64,000 nt of DNA from Microbacterium sp. MYb45 (lineage in GTDB: Bacteria > Actinomycetota > Actinomycetes > Actinomycetales > Microbacteriaceae). The stretch spans positions 21,216-85,215 of the forward strand of contig NZ_PCPG01000017.1 in the NCBI RefSeq assembly GCF_002979655.1, in the 5' to 3' direction. Below the pieces are notes generated by a model. It did not search any database. It saw only the letters and a program-made list of their open reading frames with translations, and was not told the DNA's origin. The position numbers and the translations under genes were made by a program. Each line of letters begins with the position of its first letter. Positions within the stretch are counted from its first letter, which is position 1. Positions 16,076 through 24,534 of the stretch are shown here, piece by piece.

Positions 16076-18644
16076 GAGCGCTCACCTCCGCCGTGGCCAT
16101 GACCGTGTCGGCATCGTCCGCAAAGTAGACGTGCGTACCGGGGCCGACGTCATGCGCCGCGACGCCGGGGATCAGCACGCTCGCCTGCCCGTCGACCGGA
16201 ACTTCGATCTCCACACGCACGCCCGCCCCTTCCCGGTGCCATGCCACCCGATAGGTGCCGCGCACCGAGTGGTAGACCGATGCGGCGCTCGGTACCGCGG
16301 CCAAGAAGACCGGCGCGATCACGGCGGATCGCCACGCGATGGAGGTCGGGCTCTGGCGCAGACCCGCGACATCGCTCTGCAGCCAGTGGTCGATCATCCC
16401 GAGCATGAAGTGGTTGTTGGAGCCCTCGCCGACGGTGAGCCTCTCGGCCGACCAGGTCTCCGCGAGGGCGGTCACCCCGCGGGCGAGCTGCATGCCGTAG
16501 CCGGGAGCATCGGTGCGCGAGATCGTGCGATGCACGAGCTCGGCATGACCCCGGCGGTGCAGCAGATCGACGAGCAGCGCGAAGGTCACCTCGCCGACGG
16601 TGAACGCGTCGCCGTCGGCCGCGATGCGCTCGAGCAGCGACGCGAAGAAGGCGTCGGATGCCGCGTCGTCACCGCGCTTCTCGGCGATGTCCGTGAGGAT
16701 CACGAGCTCGGTCTGACTGGCATCGGCGCCGGGAGCCTCGTGCCGCCGGAGCGCGTGGAGGACGGAACCCGCCAGCGCCCGGAGCTCCGACGACCACGCC
16801 TGCTCGCCCACGATCTCCGCGATCACCTCAGCGGACTCGAGCACGCGCAGGAACCCGTGCGAGGCCACGAGTTCGCGGGAGGCCGAGGCGTCGATGGCGA
16901 TCCAGTCGCCGAGGCCGAAGTCGATCAGCCCCGCCACCTGACGGCTTGCGAGATAGGCGACGTACGCCTTCATGGCAGCGATGTTGTCTTCGAGCACGCG
17001 TCGGTCGCCGTACTCCCGGTAGTGCGCGAGTGGGAGATGCACGATGACGCCGCCCCAGTTGACGTCGAACCGGAACGCATCGTCGTCGTCGAGGTAGGCG
17101 TGCCCACTGAAGTCGACGAACTCGGGGACGGTGTTCGGAATGGCGCCGGAGGGCAGCTGCGCCGTCCTCGCGTGATGCAACATGTCCCGCAGGTGCGCTT
17201 CGACGTCGTAGCCGCGCGCGATCGCGTCGAAGCAGAAGTGCAGCTGCTCCAGCCAGCCGAGTTTCTCGCGGTGCGGGCAGTCGGTGAAGACGCTGTGCAT
17301 GTTCCCCTGCACGGCGCGGTCGATGACCTCGTGCAGTCGCTGGAGGAACGGCTCCCCACTCGTGAAACCGCCGGCGCGCATGTTGGCGGCCCGGATGACG
17401 TGAGCGGAGACATCGATCCCCGCGCTGGGTCCTCGGAGCTCGACGTACCGGAAGCCGTGATACCCGAACCGGGGCGACCACGAGCCGGCTGTTCCCGCCG
17501 GGATGCGCACGCTGTCGAAGATCGGCGTTCCCGTGCTGTCCTGGTCGACGCCGTCGCCGCTGATCAGCTCGGCGGGGTGCAGCTCCACGACGCGGTCCTC
17601 CGCGGCGGGCTGCCACCGGACCTCGGGCACGCCGGCGACATTGACCCCGAAGTCGACGACACGTCCGCGCGAGCCCTCCCAGGCGGCGCTCGCCTCCCGC
17701 GTCTCCACCACGGCGAGGGGCGGATGCTCCGGCCACCAGATCTTCGGGGAGGGGGCGCCGGCCGCGACCGCGACCGTGTCGGCGCCGTGCTCCCACGGTT
17801 CGGGGACGCCCGCGTCGTAGTCCTCGCCGCCGTACCAGTGCGCGGCGAGCGTCGCGCCGCGGCCGGTGCGCGTACGCCCCGCCGTGGTCGTCGCGACGCG
17901 GGGGCTCGCTCCGAACTGCTCGATCGCGGCGAGCAGGCGGGGAGCCTGATGCTGCGCGGCGAACTTCCGGTAGCGCGCGGGGTCGTCCGAGATCCAGTAC
18001 GGACCCGATGCCATCTCGATCGTCACCGTGTGCGGCCCCGGGGCGAGCAGGCCGAGGTCGTGCGTCGCCGCAGACGCCTCCGTGCGCAGGTCGCTGTAAC
18101 CGGGGCCGAGCAGGCCGTCGCGCCGCAGACGTCCGTCGACGCGCACCTCGACCACCCCGGCGGCTGCCAGGTGAAGGAGCGTGCGGGTGTCGGAGGCGCG
18201 GGACTCGATGTCGAAGGCGAACCACACCGTGCGGTCATCACCCTCGGCGCGAGCGCGCGCCACCGCGGGATGGGCGACCCACTGCGCCCCCGTCGATTCG
18301 AGATCGGGGGCGGTGGTGAAGCCGCGCGGGGCATCCCACGCGATTCGACCTTCTCGCCGCACTCCCACCCGCCACTGCACGAGCCGGCCTGCCGGTCGGG
18401 GCAGCACGATCGACCGCGCATCGGCGCTCAGCACGTGCAGGTGATCGGTGGCCGAGTCGCTGTCGAGCTCGATGACGATGAGGTCGTCGGGCCGCAGCGG
18501 CTGGTCGGCACTCCAGCTCAGACGCACCGACGTCGAGTCGACCCCGAGTGGAGAATCGAGCCCGTTGACGCGCAGGCGGGAAAAGGTGTGGGGCATCAGC
18601 TCGTTCTCCGTGAGGACGGGCAGCGCGGGTGGCGGGCCGGTCAT
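16068..18644 (-). CDS. GH78 alpha-L-rhamnosidase
   Basis: An 858-residue GH78-type enzyme that removes terminal alpha-L-rhamnose. The N-terminal half holds beta-domains (concanavalin-like, VWFAFDIESRA...RTLLHLAAAGVVEVRVDGR). The catalytic (alpha/alpha)6 barrel begins with DCPHREKLGWLEQLHF, the family signature with its conserved Asp/Arg, and continues through VNWGGVIVHLPL and GEGSNNHFMLG. There is no signal peptide. The start at 18644 follows GAGGTGG and lies 19 bases after the binding-protein stop. Together with the ABC importer it indicates uptake then intracellular cleavage of a rhamnose-containing plant polysaccharide such as rhamnogalacturonan or a gum. Confidence 0.92.
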   Translation of the reverse strand: MTGPPPALPVLTENELMPHTFSRLRVNGLDSPLGVDSTSVRLSWSADQPLRPDDLIVIELDSDSATDHLHVLSADARSIVLPRPAGRLVQWRVGVRREGRIAWDAPRGFTTAPDLESTGAQWVAHPAVARARAEGDDRTVWFAFDIESRASDTRTLLHLAAAGVVEVRVDGRLRRDGLLGPGYSDLRTEASAATHDLGLLAPGPHTVTIEMASGPYWISDDPARYRKFAAQHQAPRLLAAIEQFGASPRVATTTAGRTRTGRGATLAAHWYGGEDYDAGVPEPWEHGADTVAVAAGAPSPKIWWPEHPPLAVVETREASAAWEGSRGRVVDFGVNVAGVPEVRWQPAAEDRVVELHPAELISGDGVDQDSTGTPIFDSVRIPAGTAGSWSPRFGYHGFRYVELRGPSAGIDVSAHVIRAANMRAGGFTSGEPFLQRLHEVIDRAVQGNMHSVFTDCPHREKLGWLEQLHFCFDAIARGYDVEAHLRDMLHHARTAQLPSGAIPNTVPEFVDFSGHAYLDDDDAFRFDVNWGGVIVHLPLAHYREYGDRRVLEDNIAAMKAYVAYLASRQVAGLIDFGLGDWIAIDASASRELVASHGFLRVLESAEVIAEIVGEQAWSSELRALAGSVLHALRRHEAPGADASQTELVILTDIAEKRGDDAASDAFFASLLERIAADGDAFTVGEVTFALLVDLLHRRGHAELVHRTISRTDAPGYGMQLARGVTALAETWSAERLTVGEGSNNHFMLGMIDHWLQSDVAGLRQSPTSIAWRSAVIAPVFLAAVPSAASVYHSVRGTYRVAWHREGAGVRVEIEVPVDGQASVLIPGVAAHDVGPGTHVYFADDADTVMATAEVSAHG

Positions 18645-18663
18645 GGCCCGCCACCTCACGTGC

Positions 18664-19935
18664 TCAGTTGTCGGCGAGGTCCTTGGCGAAGGCCGCATCG
18701 AGCCGTTCGGCCGCGGCCTCAGGCGAATCGGAGCCGAGGATGACCGTCTGAGTCACCTCGTTCAGTTCGAGCTGGGTCGCCGTCCCCGGCCATCCCTGGT
18801 CGGGCCAGGTCGCCGTCTTGCCCGAAACCACATACTCGAGCACCGTCGCCTGGTTCGGGCTGTCCGGCGAGAAGGAGTCGTTCGGGAGCGAGGGCGCCCC
18901 CTTCGACGCGGTCGCGTAGGCGTTCTGCGCATCCGCTGTCGCGAGGAAGTCGATGAACACCTTCGCGGCATCCTGGTTGTCCGACTTGGCGTTGATGCCG
19001 AAGCCCGAGGAGTCGGCGGCGGCGAGGTAGTTGTCACCCGAGTCGTCGACCGGGAACGGGGCGATCGAGAAGGTCGCGCCCTCCGGAGCCACGTCTTCCA
19101 GCGACGTGGTGTCGGAGAACGCGAAGGTGGCGAGCGCCTGACCGGTGGCGACCTGCTCGAACGAGACGTTCCACTCGGTTCCGGTCGGCCCCTCGTTGAA
19201 GCATCCGGCGGCGAGCATCTCCTGCTGCATGGCGAAGGCGTCGACCCACTCCGAGTCGGCGAAGGACTGGTCGCCCGCGATCTGCTCGACGGTGAAGTCG
19301 GGGTTCGGGCCATAGAGGAGCGGCGCCAGCATGGCGTAGCTCGGGATCGAGCTGCCGCCCTTGAGGAACATCGTGTACGCGACCTTGCCGTTGTCCTTCG
19401 CGGCGGCGCACAGGTCGAGCACCTCGGAGTAGGTCTCGGGAATCTCGAGGCCGAGCTCCTCCATCGTCTGGTCGTTGTACACGGGCCCGAGGCCGAGCGC
19501 GCCGATCGGCACCGACAGCAGCTTGTCGTCGTTGCTGAAGAGGTTGTTCTGCGTGGGCGACAGCTCGCCCGCCCATTCGGCCCCGCTGAGGTCGACGAGC
19601 TGGCTGGCTTCGTCGAGCGGAACGACGCTCACGACGTTGCCGGCGCCGGGGAACGTGCGGATGACGTCGGCGGCGGTGCCGGCGGCGAGACCCGTGCGGA
19701 GGAAGGTCGGATAGTCGCTGCCACCGTCCTGGATCTCGACGGTGATGTCGGGGTGGGCTGCCTCGAACTCTTCGACGACCGCCTCCAACGGAGCGACGTT
19801 GTCGGTGGCGATGGTGAGCGTCTTCTGATCGCCGGTCGATCCCGTGTTCGTGGGTTCGTCTGACGTCGAGCAGGCGGTGAGGGCCAGGACGGCGACGATG
19901 CCGACAGCCGCCGCGGGTGCACTGCGTTGTAACAT
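18664..19935 (-). CDS. Sugar ABC transporter substrate-binding lipoprotein
   Basis: A 423-residue extracellular binding protein of the CUT1 class. The N-terminus ends LTAC with the lipobox Cys near residue 22, followed by an acidic linker. EVVEEFEAAHPDITVEI and GWPGTATQLELNEVT are typical fold segments. It delivers oligosaccharides to the two permeases encoded just upstream. No ATPase gene is present in the locus, as usual for actinobacterial CUT1 systems that share MsiK. The ligand is probably a rhamnose/arabinose oligosaccharide, judged from the neighbouring glycosidases. Confidence 0.92.
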   Translation of the reverse strand: MLQRSAPAAAVGIVAVLALTACSTSDEPTNTGSTGDQKTLTIATDNVAPLEAVVEEFEAAHPDITVEIQDGGSDYPTFLRTGLAAGTAADVIRTFPGAGNVVSVVPLDEASQLVDLSGAEWAGELSPTQNNLFSNDDKLLSVPIGALGLGPVYNDQTMEELGLEIPETYSEVLDLCAAAKDNGKVAYTMFLKGGSSIPSYAMLAPLLYGPNPDFTVEQIAGDQSFADSEWVDAFAMQQEMLAAGCFNEGPTGTEWNVSFEQVATGQALATFAFSDTTSLEDVAPEGATFSIAPFPVDDSGDNYLAAADSSGFGINAKSDNQDAAKVFIDFLATADAQNAYATASKGAPSLPNDSFSPDSPNQATVLEYVVSGKTATWPDQGWPGTATQLELNEVTQTVILGSDSPEAAAERLDAAFAKDLADN

Positions 19936-19986
19936 GCGGGTTTTCCTCTCGGGTGGGGCAGGGTGGGGCAGGGGGTGGCTGAGGGC

Positions 19987-20811
19987 TCAGCCCTTCAGAC
20001 CGCCGGCGAATCCCTGGATGATGTACTTCTGCAGGAAGAAGTACGCGATCAGGATCGGGGCGGCTGAGATCAGGAGCGCGGCGAAGACCGCCGGCCAGTC
20101 GGCGTGATACGTGCGCACGAATCCGCTGATGCGCACGGGCAGTGTCTCGTTGCCGGTTCCGGAGAGGAACAGCAGCGGGATGAAGAAGCTGTTCCAGATC
20201 GAGATCACGTTGAGGATGGCGACGGTGCCGATCGCGGGCCGCAGCAGCGGGACCACGATGTGCCAGAAGGTGCGGATCGGACCGCATCCGTCGAGGGATG
20301 CCGCCTCCTCGAAGTCGCGCGGGCTCTCGCGCAGGAACATGGTGATGATGAACACGGCGAACGGGATCGAGCTGCCGGCCCCGGCGAGGATCACCGAGAG
20401 CAGGCTGCCGTTGAGACCGAGGTCGCGGATGCTCAGGAACAGCGGCAGCACTCCGAGCTGCGCAGGCACGACCAGCCCGACCATGAACAGGTAGAACATC
20501 CCGCGCGACCAGCGCGAACCGAGCCGCGCCAGCGGATAGGCGGCGAGCGAGGCCGCCACGAGCACCAGCACGATGCTGACCACGGCCACGACGGCGCTGT
20601 TCATGAGAGCGGCGCCCAGGTGGCCGTCCTCCCACGCGCGGCCGAAGTTCTCGACGCTGTACTGGCCCGAGATGACGAACGCGCCGGTCGGGTTGTGCGG
20701 TGCCTTGAGCGAGAGGTTGACGAGGGCGAAGAGCGGCAGCAGGAAGACGGCCGCGACTGCCCACAGTGCGATCTCGAGCGTGAGGGTGCGCCCCGTGTAT
20801 CGGTTGATCAT
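19987..20811 (-). CDS. Sugar ABC transporter permease (CUT1, MalG-like)
   Basis: A 274-residue membrane protein with six helices. The EAA loop EAASLDGCGPIRTFWHIVVP, which contacts the ATPase, is present, and the C-terminus QKYIIQGFAGGLKG is typical of MalG-like subunits. The start at 20811 overlaps the stop of the partner permease by four bases. It forms the channel with the product of 20808-21743. Confidence 0.93.
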   Translation of the reverse strand: MINRYTGRTLTLEIALWAVAAVFLLPLFALVNLSLKAPHNPTGAFVISGQYSVENFGRAWEDGHLGAALMNSAVVAVVSIVLVLVAASLAAYPLARLGSRWSRGMFYLFMVGLVVPAQLGVLPLFLSIRDLGLNGSLLSVILAGAGSSIPFAVFIITMFLRESPRDFEEAASLDGCGPIRTFWHIVVPLLRPAIGTVAILNVISIWNSFFIPLLFLSGTGNETLPVRISGFVRTYHADWPAVFAALLISAAPILIAYFFLQKYIIQGFAGGLKG

Positions 20812-21743
20812 CGGTCGACCTGCTTCGAAGTGAGGCGGTATTGGACTGTGGCGAGCACCGCGACGACGATCGCCATCACGGTGGCGAGCGCGGTGGCGTA
20901 GGGCACGTCGCCTCCTTGGAATCCGACCTTGTACACGACGGTCGAGATGGTCTCCGTGGCCCGCGCGGGCCCGCCGCCCGTCATCGCGTACACCTGGTCG
21001 AACTGGGCGAGGCCGTTGATGAGCGTCAGGAGCAGGTTGATGACGACCGCTCCGTTGATGAGCGGCAGCACGACGGAGAAGAATCGGCGCACGGGGCCCG
21101 CACCGTCGATCACGGCGGCCTCGATCACCTCGGACGGCAGCGCCTTGAGACCTGCGAGATAGATGACCATCGAGAAGCCCGTGAACTGCCACAGGTACGC
21201 GACGCAGACGGCGCCGAGCGCGAACTGCGGATCCCCCAGCCAGTTCTGCTGCAGCGAGTCGAGTCCGAGGGCTCCGAGCACGGCGTTGACGCCGCCCGTC
21301 GGCGCGAGGAGGTAGCTCCAGATGTATCCGCACACGAGCGGGGTCAGGACCACCGGGGCGAAGAAGATCGTGCGCAGCAGCCCACCGCTCTTGACGACCG
21401 TGTTGAGCGCCAGTGCGAGCAGTAGGCCGAGTCCGTTCTGCAGCACCATCGTGACCGCGGCGAACACGAACGTGTTCACCAGCGCCGCTGTCGCGAGCGG
21501 GTCCGTGAACACCTCGACGAAGTTGCCGAACCCGATGAGGTCGAAGTCGGCGCTGATCCCGTCCCAGTCCGAGAAGGCGAAGACGGTGCCGCGTGCCGAG
21601 GGCACGAGTGTGACGAAGGCGTAGAGGAGGAGCGCGGGAACGATGAACCAGAGCGGAACGTGCGCTCCACGCCACCGCCGTCGACGAGCGGGTGCGAAGG
21701 CACTCCTCATCGGTGGTGCGGTCTTCTGTTCGGCATTGAACAT
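20808..21743 (-). CDS. Sugar ABC transporter permease (CUT1, MalF-like)
   Basis: A 311-residue membrane protein with about six helices and the EAA loop EAAVIDGAGPVRRFFSVVLP. The N-terminus is Arg-rich before the first helix (WFIVPALLLYAFVTLVPSARG), normal for the first permease of the pair. The start at 21743 follows GGGAGCA; a much longer open frame upstream is not supported. It is the first gene of the polysaccharide operon and is divergent from the AraC regulator across 155 bases in which no clear operator was recognised. Confidence 0.92.
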   Translation of the reverse strand: MFNAEQKTAPPMRSAFAPARRRRWRGAHVPLWFIVPALLLYAFVTLVPSARGTVFAFSDWDGISADFDLIGFGNFVEVFTDPLATAALVNTFVFAAVTMVLQNGLGLLLALALNTVVKSGGLLRTIFFAPVVLTPLVCGYIWSYLLAPTGGVNAVLGALGLDSLQQNWLGDPQFALGAVCVAYLWQFTGFSMVIYLAGLKALPSEVIEAAVIDGAGPVRRFFSVVLPLINGAVVINLLLTLINGLAQFDQVYAMTGGGPARATETISTVVYKVGFQGGDVPYATALATVMAIVVAVLATVQYRLTSKQVDR

Positions 21744-21898
21744 GCGTGTACTGCTCCCTGATTTCTCGCGTCGTCGCCCAGCGGGGGATATCGACAATCC
21801 TGTCCGGCGCTCCGTGCCGCTGCCAGCACGATGCTGTTCATCACTAGCACGATCCTCGCGGGTGTCTTCTCCGATGAGGTCCGCTATGTCAGTGTGGG

Positions 21899-22768
21899 GT
21901 GGTGGTCGTCCGTTACCCCTCCATCCAGCGCTACGAGGTCTTCCGCGCCGGTGCCCTCCCCATCGCCTCGAACGACGTGCCCGCTCTGGGCGGCATCCCC
22001 GAGCACACCCACGACTACCTGGAGATCGCGGTGGTGTCCCGGGGAACCGGGGTGCACGTGACACGTGAGGGGCGTCTGCCCATCGCCCGCGGGTCGGTCA
22101 TCATCATCCGTCCCGGCTCCTGGCACGCCTATCGTGACACCGATGAGCTGTGGACCTTCAACCTCTACCTGGCCCCCGAGCTGCTGCTCCGCGAGCTCTC
22201 GTGGATCGTGGAGTATCCCGATCTCGCGCGTGCGCTCCTCGGAGGGGAGCCCAATCTCGGTGAGTTCGACGAGGAGTCGTGCGCGCGGGTGCTGAGCTGG
22301 CTCGAACAGATCACGCAGCACTCGCGCACGGTTCACGCGCCGACGCTGATCGGCCTGGCGACCTGCGTGCTCGACTCCTTCAGCACCCTTGCGCTCTCCC
22401 CGCAGCCGGCGACGGATAGCACGATCGCGCGCTCGGTCATCACGATGATGAATCTGATGCAGGACGATCTCAGCGCGCGCTGGACGATCGCCGACCTGAG
22501 CAGGGTCGCGAACTTCTCGCCCGCGGTGGTGCACCGGGTGTTCAAGACGCATGTCGGCATCTCCCCCATGGCGTGGCTCACCCGCGCACGGGGCGAAGCG
22601 GCCGCGACGCAGCTCGCGCTCACCGACAAGAGCGTCTCCGAGGTCGGCCAGGCCGTCGGATGGGACGACGCGAACTACGCGAGCCGGCGCTTCCGCGCGC
22701 TCTACGGCCTCACTCCCAGCGAGTACCGGAGCCGCTTTCAGCGCGACGACGCCGCGATCCTCCGCTGA
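21899..22768 (+). CDS. AraC-family transcriptional regulator
   Basis: A 289-residue regulator. The N-terminal half is a cupin-type sugar-sensing domain (EHTHDYLEIAVVSRGTGVHV, then RGSVIIIRPGSWHAY). The C-terminal 100 residues hold two helix-turn-helix units: WTIADLSRVANFSPAVVHRV and SVSEVGQAVGWDDANYASRR, then FRALYGLTPSEYR. The start is GTG at 21899; nearby alternative starts exist. Its divergent position makes it the likely activator of the rhamnosidase operon, in response to a breakdown sugar. Confidence 0.92.
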   Translation: MVVVRYPSIQRYEVFRAGALPIASNDVPALGGIPEHTHDYLEIAVVSRGTGVHVTREGRLPIARGSVIIIRPGSWHAYRDTDELWTFNLYLAPELLLRELSWIVEYPDLARALLGGEPNLGEFDEESCARVLSWLEQITQHSRTVHAPTLIGLATCVLDSFSTLALSPQPATDSTIARSVITMMNLMQDDLSARWTIADLSRVANFSPAVVHRVFKTHVGISPMAWLTRARGEAAATQLALTDKSVSEVGQAVGWDDANYASRRFRALYGLTPSEYRSRFQRDDAAILR

Positions 22769-22793
22769 GTCGCCCGCGTCACCCCGCCGGCGC

Positions 22794-23588
22794 TCACGCC
22801 CGCCGGAACCGCGCGGCCAGCGCCGGGTCGACGTCGACATCGCCGAAGGATGCCGTCCACGCCCCGTCCACCGCGATCGATTCGCCGCTGAGGTACGGAG
22901 CCTCGTCGGAGAGCAGGAAGGCGGTCACCGCGGCCACTTCTTCGGCGCGGGCGATGCGTCCCATCGGCGGCCCTTCGGCGAGTCCACGCTCCTCGGCGGC
23001 CGGGTCGGGCGCTGCGGCGATCTTGGCTTCGAGGTGCGGCGTGCGCACACCGCCGGGGGCCACGGTGTTGGCGCGGATGCCGAGGCGGCCGTAGCTCACC
23101 GCCACGCTGCGGGTCAGCGCGTCGATGCCGCCCTTGGTGAACTCGTAGGCCGCGTGGTCGGGGTGGCTGGCGCGGCCGTGAATCGAGCCGACGTTGACGA
23201 TCGCTCCGGCGAGGCCCTGATCGATGAAGGCCGATACTGCGGTCGAGCAGCCCCAGATGTAGCCGAAGCCGTTGATGTCGAGGATCTCGCGCACGACGCT
23301 CTCATCGAGCTCGTGCAGCGGGGTGTGCTTCGTGATGCCGGCGTTGTTCACCCAGCCGGCCAGGGGTGCCCGTGCGATCGCTGCCTCTGCGGCCCGCTGG
23401 TGGACGGCGCGGTCGGAGGCGTCCCCGAGAACGACCTCGGCCACGATCCCCTCCTCGAGCGTGCCCGACCCCGGAGACCGCTCCAGCCCCACGACGATCC
23501 ATCCGTCGGCGGTCAGTCGCTCGGCGATGGCGCGACCGATGCCCTTTCCGCTGCCGGTCACCACGACGCTGCGTGCGGATTCGGTCAT
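22794..23588 (-). CDS. Short-chain dehydrogenase/reductase
   Basis: A 264-residue classical SDR. TGSGKGIG forms the cofactor site, NNAG appears near residue 83, and YEFTKGG carries the catalytic Tyr and Lys. The SIHGRAS segment gives the catalytic Ser. It resembles sugar or sugar-alcohol dehydrogenases, which would fit oxidation of L-rhamnose or a related sugar next to the rhamnosidase operon. That substrate is a guess from position. It converges on the AraC gene and has a palindromic operator candidate upstream. Confidence 0.88.
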   Translation of the reverse strand: MTESARSVVVTGSGKGIGRAIAERLTADGWIVVGLERSPGSGTLEEGIVAEVVLGDASDRAVHQRAAEAAIARAPLAGWVNNAGITKHTPLHELDESVVREILDINGFGYIWGCSTAVSAFIDQGLAGAIVNVGSIHGRASHPDHAAYEFTKGGIDALTRSVAVSYGRLGIRANTVAPGGVRTPHLEAKIAAAPDPAAEERGLAEGPPMGRIARAEEVAAVTAFLLSDEAPYLSGESIAVDGAWTASFGDVDVDPALAARFRRA

Positions 23589-23633
23589 GATGTGTCCCTC
23601 TCGGCGCTGAAGTGGGTCGGATGCACTTCCCGT

Positions 23634-23645
23634 TTGCTATAGCAA
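23634..23645. promoter_or_regulatory. 12-bp palindrome, candidate operator of the SDR gene
   Basis: TTGCTATAGCAA is a perfect palindrome 46 bases before the SDR start, in an AT-rich pocket. The size and symmetry suit a GntR- or TetR-type dimer. No second copy was noticed in the window. Confidence 0.5.
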
Positions 23646-23732
23646 TCACGAGCATAGCCGGGAGGATGGTCGTCAGCGCAAGCGGATCAGCCTCGAACAC
23701 TGCCGAGGCTTGTCGACGAGGACGAAGACTCC

Positions 23733-23852
23733 TCAGACGGCGACCACGCTGATCGACGCATGGGCGCGACGACCGTCCTGCACACGGGTCCCGCTGTCGA
23801 CGACCGCGAAGCCCGCCCGTTCCAGGTGCGCGGACATCCCGTCGATCGTCAC
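23733..23852 (-). pseudogene. Possible gene remnant or 39-residue protein
   Basis: A 39-codon frame from GTG at 23852, with an in-frame stop two codons before it. The product reads like the C-terminal strands of a larger enzyme (HLERAGFAVVDSGTRVQDGR, then ASISVVAV), similar in style to methyltransferase ends. It lies in the 319-base gap between the SDR gene and an ECF sigma gene. Apart from it and the palindrome, nothing else was seen in that gap. It may be a decayed gene tail or chance. Confidence 0.25.
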
Positions 23853-23907
23853 GACTCAATTCCGGGTCAGGATGGAACCGGATGCCGGCGGGAGACGAAT
23901 AACCAGT

Positions 23908-24534
23908 GTGAGCAACGACAACGACATCATCCGTGAATCGTTCGACGCCGCGGAGCGATTCTCCGAGATCTTCGAACGACATATCGACGCGGTCTCCGGC
24001 TATGTCGCCCGCCGCGTCGGACCGGCGGCGAGAGACGACGTCGTGAGCGAGACCTTCCTGATCGCGTTCCGCAAGCGCGGGCGCTACGACATGTCCAGGC
24101 CATCGGCGCTGCCGTGGCTGATGGGCATCGCGACGAACGTCCTCGGCCAGCATCGCCGCGCGCAGGCCCAGCACTGGCGAGCTCTACAGGCGTCCGTCGC
24201 CCAGAGCGACCCGATCGCCGCGGACGACCACGATCGATCGACTGCGCAGCTCGATGCGGCCGGGGAGATCGAGCGCCTCTATCCGCGGATCGCAGCCCTC
24301 TCCGCCCGCGACCGGGAAGTCCTCTTCCTGCACGCGTGGGGAGACCTCACCTACGAGCAGATCGCCGCCGCGCTGCGGATCCCGGTCGGCACGGTGCGAT
24401 CGAGGCTGAGCCGCATCCGCACCAAACTCGCGGCCCCACCGCCGTCGCCACCGCCGAAGGCTCCGCATGAGCCCCGGCCCGCGACCGCACACATCCGACT
24501 TGCTGAGAAAGAGATCATCCATGGACATCCTTGA
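23908..24534 (+). CDS. ECF RNA polymerase sigma factor
   Basis: A 208-residue sigma-70-family factor. Sigma-2 spans about 15-75 (FSEIFERHIDAVSGYVARRV, then DDVVSETFLIAFRKR), and sigma-4 about 125-180 (LSARDREVLFLHAWGDLTYE, then VGTVRSRLSRIRTKL). The C-terminal tail is Pro-rich. A GTG at 23908 is taken as start, with GGGAG upstream at long spacing; an ATG at 23872 is the alternative. The last 14 bases overlap the next gene, which encodes a membrane protein. Such overlapping pairs usually form a sigma factor with its regulator. Confidence 0.88.
   Translation: MSNDNDIIRESFDAAERFSEIFERHIDAVSGYVARRVGPAARDDVVSETFLIAFRKRGRYDMSRPSALPWLMGIATNVLGQHRRAQAQHWRALQASVAQSDPIAADDHDRSTAQLDAAGEIERLYPRIAALSARDREVLFLHAWGDLTYEQIAAALRIPVGTVRSRLSRIRTKLAAPPPSPPPKAPHEPRPATAHIRLAEKEIIHGHP

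Noticed and set aside
16053..18743. An 896-codon plus-strand open frame opposite the rhamnosidase gene
   Set aside because: The minus strand encodes a complete GH78 enzyme with catalytic motifs; the plus-strand product has no fold-like pattern or ribosome-binding site.
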